The notes: a model not told the origin generated them from the letters alone. Numbered from the stretch's first letter, positions 21,757-32,244 are shown. The stretch: 64,000 nucleotides of DNA from Athripsodes cinereus (GCA_947579605.1 OX388312.1:2728001-2792000); one strand, 5' to 3'. Made by a program: numbers and translations.

Positions 21757-22185
21757 TGCTATACTATAACATCATGGCATGTCCTATAAACGGGGTAGCC
21801 AGCAGACTAGCTTAATGTCATAACAAACATACAAGCTGTCCTCACCGTGCCAACAAAAAATTAAGGCATTCACGATAGGTGGCAAAAACTCATCGTTGAA
21901 ATTAAGTTGTAAAATGTATTTATTTTTTCGAACACCTGCCTGTTACCTATTGTAGAATTAATCTCTTATTCTTTTTCGTAAGTTTTCGAATTCATTGATA
22001 AATGTAGTTGTTCGAAAAAATAAAAAAAAATTACATCTTAAATTTAGGCGATTAGGATTACCACCCATCCTGCATCACGCCTTAATTTTTTGTTGGCATG
22101 GAGAGCTTTCATGTCTACAAACAGCTGGTCTGCTGGCTACTCCACTTGTGAAAATGACATAATGGTATACCTAGTAGTAATTTTT
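21757..22185. repeat. Two family A copies head to head
   Basis: A minus copy (21,757-21,963) and a plus copy (about 21,985-22,185) meet at their 5' sides with about 20 bp between them. Together they form a long imperfect inverted repeat with the (TAG)-type tails outward. Confidence 0.8.
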
Positions 22186-22668
22186 TGAGTAAATTGCTAA
22201 ACAGCTGATTGCATCGATTGTCACTTCATATAGGTCCCTTTTACTGAATTCAATGGACAACTAGATGATGCCAGCATTATATGCTTCAGTTTCCATACTT
22301 GTAGAACTATGTATGATGAATGGTACTTTTGTATTACAACCAATATTTTTCACTGTGATTTTGCCTAAAAATAAAAACCATTAAAATCACAGTGCCTAAT
22401 ATGTGATTGCTTCTTTATTTCATAACGAATCTGAATGATGTGAAAGGATGGTTGGGTGGTATATTGCGGTTAAATTTATTGCGACGCAGAATGAACAAAC
22501 AATATTTAATGGATTGTGTTGTAATTTCAGAGACTTGATTGTGTTTTTTATTAATTTTTTAATTAATATTATAGACGACAGTTTTGACGGGTTATAAAAT
22601 AATATTAAACATTGTAAAATCACAATATATAATTAAAGACACTGTCCCGTGAATTTTTCGACAAATTA

Positions 22669-22850
22669 TTGGTCTCCTACCCTTTTTTGTAAATTTTAAA
22701 TGTCCTGTAAAAGATTTATTCTTAAAACATGACACATTTAACATGTTCATTTCAGCGTAGACTGAGCCATCCATCCTGAACAAACACCTAACTTTTACAG
22801 AACACTCGAAAATTTAGAGAAAATAATGCGAAAGCTATTCTTTACCGGGG
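22669..22850. repeat. Two short family A fragments, opposed
   Basis: A plus fragment (TTGGTCTCCTACCC to CATTTCAGCG, 22,669-22,760) is followed by a minus fragment (TTTTACAGAACACTCGAAAA to TTTACCGGGG, 22,788-22,850). Confidence 0.6.
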
Positions 22851-22891
22851 CCGTCATGGAGTCTGCAATTAATATACGTATGTAATGAAGT

Positions 22892-23316
22892 TCCGTTACT
22901 TTGGGCAAGTGGAGCAAATGTACGATGAAAGGATGGCGAAGGGGATTTATTTAACTGAATTAAGTGAGGGGGGGGGCGTCCAAAAACTATGTGGTCTGAC
23001 CACGTGAATCAAATTCTCAACAAAAAAGTGGAGTAAGAGTTAGTGAATGTTCGTCGGAAGCCTGGAGCCCTGGAGGTAGAGTCTCGGCCTCATGAACGAC
23101 ACAAGCTTTAAGCTTACTGCGAAAGGTTTAAAAAGTTGTATTTGGGTTTATAACAAAACCCAGATATATCTTTAAAAAAAATGCATGAGAAACTGGATAA
23201 ATGTGGAGGAAGCGAAAGAATTAGATAAATATATAAGGATAGATCGATATGGCGTTCCTTTCTGCCTTTCTCTCTGCCTACCCAACCTGGGACACGACGT
23301 CAGGGTATAGATAGAT
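22892..23316 (+). pseudogene. RTE-clade LINE, C-terminal fragment split by a SINE
   Basis: Reads FRYFGQVEQMYDERMAKGI, then LTELSEGGG. A frameshift at a G-run (about 22,969-22,977) follows before the RPK-x-x-W block. After the SINE at 23,049-23,175 the frame resumes with NVEEAKEL and an ATGGCGTTCC end leading to a GATAGATA tail. Confidence 0.75.
23049..23175 (+). repeat. tRNA-derived SINE, internally deleted
   Basis: Head GTTCGTCGGAAGCCTGG, GAGTCTCGGCCTC, then directly ACGACACAAGC; the box B segment present in the copy at 25,447 is missing. It ends TTTGGGTTTATAACAAAACC, CAGATATATCTTT and A-rich sequence. It is nested in the RTE fragment. Confidence 0.8.
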
Positions 23317-23580
23317 ACATTCATTAAAACTTAGTCAAATAATATACAGGCAATTTCCATCATTTCACTATACGTTATGAAATGATCTATGTACGTTTTT
23401 ATTTCATTATTCGCAGCTATAATTACTTTTTCTATGAAAGGCTTTGTTTTAAAATGGTTAACATCTAAATAACGTAATATGGAAATACTTGGGATTGTTT
23501 CGTTAGACAAAATTTAAAAATAATTGTTCAATGTGAAAATGTATAATTAATATAATAAATTAATAAAATTAACAAAAAAA

Positions 23581-23890
23581 TCTCAGATGGCTACCCCAGT
23601 TGTGGTAGCCATGGAAGTCATCATCATGATGGTTTAAAATGAAGTATTATGTTTTTGAACAGTTTACAAATAATATCGATACCATCACATAATTTTTCAG
23701 AAGTAAATTAACTGCATGTAATAAATATGTTAGTGGTCCTTTCCGCGCATTAAAAAATAAGACATTCCAGATGGGTGGCAAACTTCATCACTACTGAATC
23801 AACGAAAAATATAAACGTATAAACGAAAACTAGTTTTTTTTTATTGTACACTTGAAAACTGACAAAAAAGAGTGGTGGACATTACTAACA
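23581..23890 (-). repeat. Family A fragments
   Basis: 23,581-23,611 holds GGCTACCCCAGTTGTGG. 23,700-23,885 is a minus copy with GACATTCCAGATGGGTGG and CTGACAAAAAAGAGTGG. Confidence 0.6.
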
Positions 23891-24054
23891 TATTTTTTAC
23901 TCTGAGGAGTCTCCAGAAAGAAATGAACCCCACCATTTTATGTTCTTTGTGAGTGTCCTTTAAAAGGTTCGTATTAGTATAATCTCACGAAAAGACGTTT
24001 AAAATCTTCAAAGTCATCAGCAAAGACGTATGCAGGCCAATGGATGCTGGATGT

Positions 24055-24165
24055 TATATTTTTAATGGTACAGAGAAGACGACCTGTATGTCACTTAAAT
24101 AAGAGTTAGTCTGCTGGCTACCCCACTTTTGGGACATGTCGTGATGGTACAGGAGAAGTATGTAG
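24055..24165 (+). repeat. Family A fragment, 3' half
   Basis: CAGAGAAGACGACCTG is followed by CTGCTGGCTACCCCACTTTT and GTCGTGATGGTACA, with a TAGTAG tail. Confidence 0.7.
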
Positions 24166-24169
24166 TAGT

Positions 24170-24875
24170 GCTAAAATAGGGTAACCATCAACTGAAAAGA
24201 AATTTCACGATTGAGCACAAAGTAGATCATCCATTTATTTACTTTTATTAATCATAATATGCAAATTCGATCAAGATCTTTCATCCCTTACTTTGAAAAA
24301 AATTAATAAAATAATGCAACCCTAATCTTATACATTCGATATGACGATTATGGATGCATCGACATTATATTACAAGTACTATTCAAATCTTCCAACCAAT
24401 CAGGTATTGTAGAATATTTACACAAAATAATATCAAGAAGCAATTTTCAAGTGGTATTATCATACTAGCTTTATATCCGGCTTCGCTTCGAGAGAAATAG
24501 TCTTCGTCATCTACAGAAAATTACGCATTCATTTTCTGTTCATGGTGCTCGTTATTGGAATATAGTTTGGCTTCCAGAATAAAGGTGCTACCCACTCTTC
24601 ACGCTATTGAGCGGGCGGTCAAGAACCACTTTTATACTCAAAATTTGACTCTGTTTCCTACTCTCATTTCTTTCTCATTCTTCTCAGTACAAGAGTACCT
24701 CCTCTCTTCCTTCCTTTAGGGGTTTTTTCGTGAACATTTTATGAAATTGGGTTAGTTGGAATAAATACAAGTCACCTTTATGAACCATAGCTTGTTTACG
24801 ATTTTTTTTTGTCCACATTAACTTTATTAACATAATCTTGTTACTAATGTTGTAAATGTGTTAAAATAAATAAGA
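24170..24875. other. No gene seen
   Basis: AT-rich, no supportable frame, RNA gene or clear transposon end. Confidence 0.45.
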
Positions 24876-24879
24876 ATAA

Positions 24880-25066
24880 TCGCCGTTAAACGCTTGTCCT
24901 GCCAAGAAACCAGACTCTACCATTCACAGCGTCTCAGCTCCAATTGATTAGATTCTTTGTTGCCTTTCAATGCTACTCCTGGGACCACAGCATCTCTGCT
25001 TGAATTGAGTGACTTCTTCCACCGCTACATGTCTACTCCGTTATTACAGGAACACCGTATTCTTAA
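24880..25066 (-). pseudogene. Decayed RTE C-terminal fragment
   Basis: The nucleotide order (AATGCTACTCCTGGGA, then GTGACTTCTTCCACCGC and GGAACACCGTATTC) aligns by eye with 19,730-19,860 of the intact relative. Reading frames are broken. Confidence 0.6.
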
Positions 25067-25094
25067 AGAATATATTTATGTATATTAAGTGCTT

Positions 25095-25248
25095 TACTTG
25101 GCTAAAAACATATGGATTAGTTGGAAGATATCGCTTCTGCGATAATTCGCTCATTGCATAATATCATTTATTTGTATCACATTATTTCATAGTTTGGTAA
25201 TTATGTATGCTTCTTATTGTGCAATAAAGTTTATTATTATTATTATAA
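25095..25248 (+). repeat. LINE 3' UTR fragment (TTAGTTGGAAG type)
   Basis: GGATTAGTTGGAAGATATCG, then TGCGATAATTCGCTCATTGC, and GCAATAAAGTTTATTATT with an (ATT)n tail. Same module as 26,935 and 32,090 (plus) and 43,860 (minus). Confidence 0.7.
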
Positions 25249-25446
25249 ATAAACATACATACAAACAACTAAAATATTTAAGAAACAATTATTATAATAT
25301 TATATTATAACCTGTTCAATACCGATTATCGAAAAAAAGACACCCCCGTTTCTCTGCACCGCACAGAGCCAACCCGTTTTTATTTCATTTTATTTTAGCG
25401 TATCGAATTATTTTTCTTATTATTATTATTATCATTGTATATAGAA

Positions 25447-25610
25447 GAGTTCGTCGGTAGCCTGGAGGTAGAGTCTCGGCCTCTTGAACAAGGGGTCCGC
25501 GGTTCGATCCCAGGTGCCGGCAAACTCCCCTTTCACGACACAAGCTTTTAGCTTACTGTGAAAGGTGTATAAGGTTGTATTTGGGTTTATAACAAAAACC
25601 CAGATATATC

Positions 25611-25699
<89 letters not shown>
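25447..25699 (+). repeat. Full-length tRNA-derived SINE with 83-bp poly(A)
   Basis: The tRNA-like head has a box A (GGTAGCCTGGAGG) and a box B (GCGGTTCGATCCC) at tRNA spacing. The body TTGTATTTGGGTTTATAAC is shared with the copies at 23,049, 35,305, 36,055 and 46,655. It ends in an uninterrupted run of 83 A (25,617-25,699), which suggests a young insertion. No target duplication was found by eye. Confidence 0.9.
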
Positions 25700-25701
<2 letters not shown>

Positions 25702-25964
25702 ACTTAAAATATTCATAGGCTGCACTGGATCGTATTTAAATATTTACATAAGTAATACATTCTGAGTGGAAGTGCTTTTGGTAGGTTCAGTGTACTAGGT
25801 ACCAGTTGGATAAATAAGAATGAAAACGGGAGAAAAAGGACTCTGGCATTCAGAGGGTTGATTCGTACGTCCCATACAATAGTTGCACGTTATTTTTTTT
25901 TCTATTTTTACTCTAGGTGATACATATCAAAATTTCTTACATTTTGTATATCGCTACCTCAATG

Positions 25965-26181
25965 CAGCAGGGTTACTCTTGACAAAACAAAACACGATCT
26001 TAATCTAGTCTTGATCTTAATCATACGACGCACGAAGGGACTATGGTCAAAAACACCGCTCTACCGCTAACGCGCGATTTGTTTGCGTGTATTTTTGGCC
26101 AATAGTCACTTCATGCGTCGTATGATCAAGATCAAGACTAGATTAAGATCGTGTTTAGTTTTGTCAAGAGTAGCCCTGCTG
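25965..26181. mobile_element. Hairpin MITE, 217 bp (copy 1)
   Basis: Ends CAGCAGGG and CCCTGCTG. Arms of about 75-80 bp pair almost fully (GATCTTAATCTAGTCTTGAT against ATCAAGACTAGATTAAGATC, and CATACGACGCACGAAG). Short unpaired centre; no coding capacity. Terminal CAG...CTG is hAT-like, but no 8-bp duplication was seen. Confidence 0.85.
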
Positions 26182-26210
26182 AACTAGCTTAAGTGAAAAC
26201 TTTGGTCAAC

Positions 26211-26423
26211 CTGCAGGGCTACTCTCGACACGATCTAAATACGATCTTAATCTAGTCTTGATCTTAATCATACGACGCACGAAGGGACTATGGACAAAAA
26301 TGCCGCGCAACCGTTACCGAGAGATTGGTATGCACGTATTTTTGACTAATAGGCACTTCGTACGTCGCGTCGTATGATTCAGATTAAGATCGTATTAAGA
26401 TTTTGTCAAGAGTGACCCTGCTG
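26211..26423. mobile_element. Hairpin MITE, ~213 bp (copy 2)
   Basis: Same family, only about 30 bp to the right of copy 1. The arms are more diverged (the right arm has an extra CGTCG near 26,366). Confidence 0.85.
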
Positions 26424-26619
26424 AGTTAAGTATTAAGATATAAGAAATGATAATAGATACCAGATAATTTAATAAATTTTAGTTATTTGATTTCTAAATA
26501 ATAATGCATGTCAAATTTTGTTTTAGATATTTCAAATATAATTTTTTTTTATTACAAAAACAAAGCTTTAAACTGCTCCTTTGAAAAATCACCCTAAAAC
26601 ACTTAGGCTACTTCTACAT

Positions 26620-26864
26620 TACTACTATACCATCACGGCACATCCCACAAGTGGGGTAGCCAGCAGATCAGCTGCATGTAAGAAACATGCAAACTGTCCT
26701 CTTCGTGCCAATATAAAATCAAGACATTCAGGATGGGTGGCAAACCTCATCGCTGAATTTAAGATGTAAAATGTCTTAATTTTTTCGAACACCTGCCTTT
26801 TACAGGACACTCGAAAACTTACGCAGAAGAGTGGGAGACCAATTCTTTACCGGGTGCTCCACGG
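26620..26864 (-). repeat. Family A repeat, full-length reference copy
   Basis: Runs from the TACTACTATACC tail to ACCGGGTGCTCCACGG at the 5' head (about 245 bp) and keeps every block of the family. It has no pol III boxes that I can recognise. The sense 3' motif CCACTTGTGGGATGTGCCG resembles the end of RTE fragments such as 38,810-38,835. The frame calls on both strands here are repeat translations. Confidence 0.9.
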
Positions 26865-27012
26865 GATATAGAATACCATTTAATTGTTTATTATTTGTAT
26901 ATAATCTTATTACTGTATATATATGTAAAATAAAATAAAATAAATATCAGATATCGTGGTTAGATGGAAGAAATCACTTTATAGTGATAATCTCGCCACT
27001 GCATATCATCCT

Positions 27013-28955
27013 TCTTCTTCTTCTTCAGCCGTCTCTCCACTGCTGGATGTAGGCCTCTTCTAATTTCTTCCATTTTTCTCTTCTTTGGGCTTCTCTCATC
27101 CACCTGCTACCCGCGACAGGGACAATATCATCGGCCCAACGTTTCTGAGGCCGGCCTATTCCTCTTTTCATGTCCCATGGTCTCCATCCTAGGACTCTGG
27201 GTGCCCATCTGTCTGTTCCCTGTCTGGCAACATGACCTGCCCATTGCCACTTTAGCTTGGCAATACGATCCACCACGTCGACAACTTTTGTCCGGCGTCT
27301 GATTTCTTCATTTCTGATTCTATCTCTCAGACTTATGCCTAACATTTGTCTTTCCATAGATCGCTGTGTACATTTTAATTTATATATGGTCCTCGCAGTT
27401 AAGGTGATAGTTTCCAGACCATATGTAAGCACAGGGAGGATACATGTTTCAAACACTTTTCTTTTTAAATTCATGGGAATATCCTTGTTTTTAAGTATAT
27501 GATTGAGTTTCCCAAAGGCTGCCCAACCTAGTCCAATTCTTCTGGGTACTTCCGCTGTCTGATTTTCTTTCCCTAATTTGATCTTATGTCCAAGATAAAT
27601 ATACTCTTCAACAGGTTCAATTTTCTTATTATCGATTGTGATACTGCTGTTGGATGGACTCATGATTTTGGTTTTATTTATGTTCATCTGTAGACCAACT
27701 TTCAGGGAGGCATCGTGGAGCTCTTTTATCATGGTATGAAGTTCTTCCAGATCATCACTGATGAGTACTATGTCATCTGCGAAGCGGAGGTGACTCAGAT
27801 ATGTTCCGTTAATTTTAATCCCTTTATGTTCCCAGTTTAGTGTTTTAAAAATACTTTCTAGAACTAACGTAAAAAGTTTAGGTGAGATGGTATCGCCTTG
27901 TCTTACACCTCTCTTGATATTGATTTTCCCCGTTTTTGTGTCCTCGTCAATCCTTACATCCATTGTAGCGTGGTCATAGATAAATTTGATCAGCCTTGAG
28001 TATCTGGAGTCAATTCTTGCTTCATTTAGCGCATTTATAATTCCCCATTGTTCTACAGAGTCGAAGGCTTTTTTGTAGTCAATGAATGCAAGATGAATTT
28101 TTATATTATATTCTGTGACTTTCTCAATTAGTAATCGTAGAGTTTGGATGTGGTCTGTGGTTCCAAACCCTTTTCTAAAACCAGCTTGTTCTATTGGTTG
28201 GTAAAAATCTAATTTAGGTGTTAAACGGTTCGTCATAATTTTAGTAAGAAGTTTGTATAGGTGGGATAACAGACTTATTGGTCGGTAGTTTTCTAGGTTC
28301 TCTGGGTCCCCTTTTTTATGCAATAATATAACTTCAGCGTTTCTCCACTTTTCGGGTATGACCTCCTGTTCTAGGCACTTGTTAAGGAGTATTTTTATTG
28401 CCTCAATGATTTCTTCTCCCCCCAACTTTAACATATCGCTTGTCACTTGATCTTCTCCTGCACTTTTGTTATTCTTCATATATTTAAGTGCATTTTTTAT
28501 TTCATTGGATTCTATTTCCGGCATCTCTTCGGATCCAGCATTTAAGACAGTTTCATCATTTTCTCTGTTTTGTGCAATTGATTTATATAATTCCGAATAA
28601 AACTCTTGTACCGCATTCACTATCATATCTTTATCATTTATTGTATCTCCATTTCTATTTTTTAATTTAATTATATTTGATTTGCCAGAATAATAATTGT
28701 TTGATCTAAGTACTTTCATATTTTTATTTGATTCTATTGTGTTCATGATAAGGCTTGTGTTGTATCTTCTAATATCTTTCCTCACTTCTTTTCTTATAGT
28801 TTTATTAAGAGTTTTATATTCATTTGAATCTCTGTCAATTTGTCTCTTCTCTTCTATAAGTTTTAGTGTACTTGAGGATAACTTTTGATTTTTTCCTTTC
28901 TGTCTGAAGGATATTGTCTTCACAGCTGTTTGAACACTCGTTGTAATTTTCTCTG
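27013..28955 (-). mobile_element. RTE-clade LINE, 5'-truncated, 13-bp TSD
   Basis: TGCATATCATCCT is duplicated exactly at 27,000-27,012 and 28,956-28,968. In sense the element ends right after its stop codon with (GAA)n, the minimal RTE 3' end. It starts inside the ORF, so it is a classic 5'-truncated insertion. Perfect duplication and an unbroken frame argue for a recent event. Confidence 0.95.
27025..28955 (-). CDS. RTE reverse transcriptase, partial but uninterrupted (643 element codons)
   Basis: Polymerase part of an RTE ORF; the apurinic-type endonuclease that normally precedes it is lost. Reading from 28,965, the first three codons come from the target duplication and not the element. 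RT blocks: VILLHKKGDPENLENYRPIS (211-230), PIEQAGFRKGFGTTDH (257-272), AFIDYKKAFDSV (293-304), RGVRQGDTISPKLF (352-365), FADD (395-398). C-terminal: LKWQWAGHVARQ, then GRPQKRWADDI and WMREAQRREKW, as in RTE. No stop or frameshift is visible, and the catalytic aspartates are present. It could make a truncated RT if transcribed, but has no promoter or start of its own. Confidence 0.9.
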
Positions 28956-29045
28956 TGCATATCATCCTAGTTTTTTTTAAATTTTATGTTGTTTTGTTAA
29001 CACTGTGTGAATAAATAAATAAATATACATTATTTTATCATTTTA

Positions 29046-29103
29046 CCGTGGAGCACCCAACAAATAATTGGTCTTCCACTCTTTTCTGTAAGTTTTCGAT
29101 TAT
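29046..29103 (+). repeat. Family A fragment, 5' head
   Basis: CCGTGGAGCACCC, ATTGGTCTTCCACTC and GTAAGTTTTCGA only. Confidence 0.75.
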
Positions 29104-29141
29104 TATTTTACAACAAAAAGGTCGCTGTCAATTATATTTAT

Positions 29142-29183
29142 AACTACTCTAGATTAATCACTCCAATTGATCACACTCACCGA
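29142..29183 (+). repeat. 42-bp direct repeat (copy 1)
   Basis: Begins AACTACTCTAGATTAATCAC and ends ATCACACTCACCGA; matches 29,822-29,863 with three differences. Confidence 0.8.
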
Positions 29184-29189
29184 TGGTCA

Positions 29190-29820
29190 ACCTATTTGAA
29201 TAGGTATTAACTAGGTAGGTATGTTGTATAAGATACACCAATTATGACTCTGATGATTTCCTTTAGGAGTGCATGACAGAGTTTCGACGCTTATGAATAC
29301 GACGTTTAACCAAGCCTTGAGTCGATTTCTACTAAATTTTATAAACTGTGATAATTAAATATGGTGAAACAAAAAGATAAGTAAAGATTTTAGTGAATAC
29401 ACAAGTTCCACGTAGAACACAAGGAGGAGGAAGTATAACAAAAAATAACTCCCATTTTAATAATAATAATAACAATATATAACGGGTAAACATCCCTCAA
29501 ACCATTTTACCATTAACGCCCAGCTCCGTATTATACACAAATATACAAGATACTACTGATGCCGCTTTTGCTTCCATCTTCCATTTCATTCCATTCCGAA
29601 ATGCTTCCCGAAAAATCCATCTTGGATTATGTATACCTAATATTTCCACTCAATCATAAAAACCTGAAATAATATTATGGGTAAGGTACTTTCTTGCCTA
29701 CCTGTAGGTATATTTTATCTATAAACGAAAAACAACACGATCTTTGTTTTGTGCCTAAGTAGCTACATACCTTTATCATTTTCTACAAAATCAAAGTATG
29801 ATTTTGATAAACATATTCTT
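29190..29820. other. No gene seen
   Basis: Between the two direct repeats; AT-rich, no coding frame or recognisable element end. Confidence 0.45.
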
Positions 29821-29821
29821 G

Positions 29822-29863
29822 AACCACTCTAGATTAATCATTCCAATTGATCACACTCGCCGA
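29822..29863 (+). repeat. 42-bp direct repeat (copy 2)
   Basis: AACCACTCTAGATTAATCAT to ATCACACTCGCCGA, same orientation as copy 1, 680 bp apart. Confidence 0.8.
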
Positions 29864-29928
29864 GTTAAACTCACACCGCTTAATCCAAAATATTATCATT
29901 CATTTTGCAACTAAATTAAATAATTTAT

Positions 29929-30189
29929 ACTACTACTATACATAATTACTACTACTACTACTACACCATATCCCACAAGCGGGGTAGCCAGCAGACCTGT
30001 TGCATGTTATAAACATGCAGCCGTCTCCTCTGTGCCAACAAAAAAATTAAGACATTCTGTATGGGTGACAAACCTCATCGCTGAATTTGAGATGTAAAAT
30101 ATCTATTTTTTCGAACACCTGCCTTTTACAGAACACTCAAAAACTTACGACAAAAATGAGAGACCAACTCTTTGGCGGGTGCTCCACGG
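29929..30189 (-). repeat. Family A repeat, full length
   Basis: Long (TAC)n tail (ACTACTACTACTACTAC), complete core, and GGCGGGTGCTCCACGG head at 30,174-30,189. Confidence 0.85.
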
Positions 30190-30237
30190 CTACATTATTT
30201 ATCAAACAACATTCGAAAATCAAATAAAAGACAACAT

Positions 30238-31078
30238 GTGTCAATAGGCGAGGTTATTACATTTAAATATCTTGGGGCCGTGGAACCGTGGAACATGGGG
30301 CCTGAGGTCGGGAACTGTGAGGACCATATATCGGGCCACATACGTGGCGCAAGTCACTTATGCTGCACGTGTTTGGTCTCACAGACTCTCGGTGGGCTCT
30401 GTGTCCGCGGCAGTCTTGAGGGGACAAAGACTCCCGCTGCTCGCCGTCAGAGGTGCGTATCGTACTGCCGCCAGCGATGGTCTTCCTGTCATCGCTGGAG
30501 TGTTGCCTGCCGATTTGGAAGTCCTAGATAGTGTAGCCAGGCGTAAGATCAAGGCGGACGGTAGAGTTGAACATCTCGGAATTTCTGTTCAAGCGGAACC
30601 CGGGAACAGGGGGATTAGTAGGGCATTCAGCCGAATCAGAGACAGAACACTTGAAGTGTGGCAAGAAAGATGGGACCGGGGGAGAACTGCTAGACTTGTC
30701 TACAGTTTTCTCCCGGATGTAAGAGAGAGGATTAAAAGGGGCTTCCTGTCCTTCAATCACTTTGCCGTTCAGTTGGTAACAGGCCATGGGGAATTTAAAG
30801 CCAAGCTCTTTGAGCTTGGACTGGTGAATGATCCGTGGTGTGCTTGTGGGACGGGAACTCAGTCTGCTAGGCATATCCTGTGGGAGTGCCCAATGATGAC
30901 GGATGCTAGAGACGTAATGATTGATAGTATGAGTGATGACACCCCCAGACCCATTTGGACTGGAGAACTGATGATTTGTCCAGGGAACTTCAGGGCCTTC
31001 TTGAAGTTTGCAGATGTCTGGGTAACTCGATGGGATCTCTTACGTGAGCCGGGCTCACCTGGAGAGCTACATGGTTGA
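30238..31078 (+). pseudogene. R1-clade LINE reverse transcriptase, C-terminal part
   Basis: Starts with ITFKYLGA, the KYLGV block after the RT core, then shifts frame near 30,275. The downstream frame reads TVRTIYRATYVAQVTYAARV, then ISRAFSRIRDRTLEVWQERW, and a CCHC knuckle CACGTGTQSARHILWEC, ending at TGA 31,076-31,078. This arrangement (RATY, W-x-x-R-W, zinc knuckle) is typical of R1/TRAS-type elements. The RT catalytic core and everything upstream are missing. The frameshift and truncation make it non-functional. Confidence 0.8.
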
Positions 31079-31625
31079 TTTGGTCTAGTGTGATCATGGT
31101 TGTCGCGAGCGAACTCGTTTATTTGTTTTTGTGCTGTCCTGTCTCCCTTGGTGGAGAGTCTTAGGTCTGGGTGGGATGTCCCCTAGGGAGGGAAGCGTCT
31201 CTGCAGCGTTGACGGTATCGGCGACTCGCGTGCTCGCCGACCTAAAAACCTGGAAAAGTTTCTGGACACCTCAATTCAGCCTTGTGCTCAAATATGTATA
31301 TAAATTTGTTTTTCTTATTTTATTTTATTTCTGTTTAATTGTTATTGTATGGTTTGTAAAATTGGCTATGAATGTTTTTGTATACTTTTATTTTGTTTTG
31401 TTTCATATATGTTGTTTGCTTCTCTCGTATAGAGGTACATCGAAGGAGTTTAGTCAAAAGATTTCACACGGAGGTTTTGGCCGGCCAGCCCTTCAGGCTG
31501 CCCACTATGGCGCCTCCGTTGTGGACAAGATTTGTTAAGTGTAGAATTTCGGATAAATGGAAGTCCTCAGACTTCTGCGCTATCCGGGTGGTCGGTGGGT
31601 CCTTCAATGTATATTTAAATATCTT
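31079..31625 (+). repeat. R1-like 3' UTR
   Basis: Directly continues the coding fragment. Includes CCTGGAAAAGTTTCTGGACA, then TTTGGCCGGCCAGCCCTTCA and CTATCCGGGTGGTCGGTGGG. This links the dispersed tail module (4,960; 16,550; 48,305; 51,050) to an R1-type protein. Confidence 0.75.
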
Positions 31626-32089
31626 CCAGCTAACCCATGCATACCATAAACGAGACTACACTTGACATTATATATTATTTATATTTACATAATCAAATTG
31701 TATTAACAAATTTTAAACTATCACTTATAAATAAAAATTAAAATAAAAACCTTAACCGAACGTTTTGAAATTTGAATATTTTTATTATGCATGTTCTATA
31801 ATCGAAGAAAAATAAACGGTTTCATTTTTAAGGGATGTTATTATTATTGTTTCACAGCCCGGGGGTTGAATGCTGATTTTACAAATTTCTTTTTTTATGT
31901 GCTTTATGCTAATGCCCCGTCTTTTCTGCAATGCCATTAAGGCTAATAGTCAAATAGGAAGATGAAAAATAAAACAAAATATTATGAATATGTTTCATTT
32001 TTATTGCCTCATTTTTTGGTCTTGCCCTAATGATTGGTGAATGTACACACTCTTGGGGCAAAAAACAGTGGTGGCACCGCAGAATCAGT

Positions 32090-32205
32090 TAAATTTGGGT
32101 TAGTTGGAAGTGATCGCGCCTTTGCGATAAACTCGCCCTCTGTATATTGTTTTGTGTAATTGCTTGTATCAATGTATAGTAAAGAATGAATAAATAAACA
32201 ACAGT
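32090..32205 (+). repeat. LINE 3' UTR fragment (TTAGTTGGAAG type)
   Basis: GGGTTAGTTGGAAGTGATCG, then GCGATAAACTCGCCCTCTG and GTAAAGAATGAATAAATAAA. This is the intact version of the split module at 26,935. Confidence 0.75.
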
Positions 32206-32244
32206 AATATTATCCTATAGAGTAACCAAAGAAGAATAAGTTTC

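Larger units (their letters stand above)
26935..29035 (+). repeat. LINE 3' UTR fragment interrupted by the RTE at 27,013-28,955
   Basis: Left part (GGTTAGATGGAAGAAATC, AATCTCGCCACTGCATATC) and right part from 28,969 (GTTGTTTTGTTAACAC, then AATAAATAAATAAA) join into the module seen intact at 32,090-32,205. The RTE split this older tail. Confidence 0.75.

Noticed and set aside
25450..25521. Possible tRNA gene
   Set aside because: Pol III boxes are present, but the sequence is the head of a SINE with body and poly(A), repeated elsewhere.
29142..29863. Pair of LTRs
   Set aside because: Repeats are only 42 bp, lack TG...CA ends, and there is no gag/pol or primer-binding site between them.
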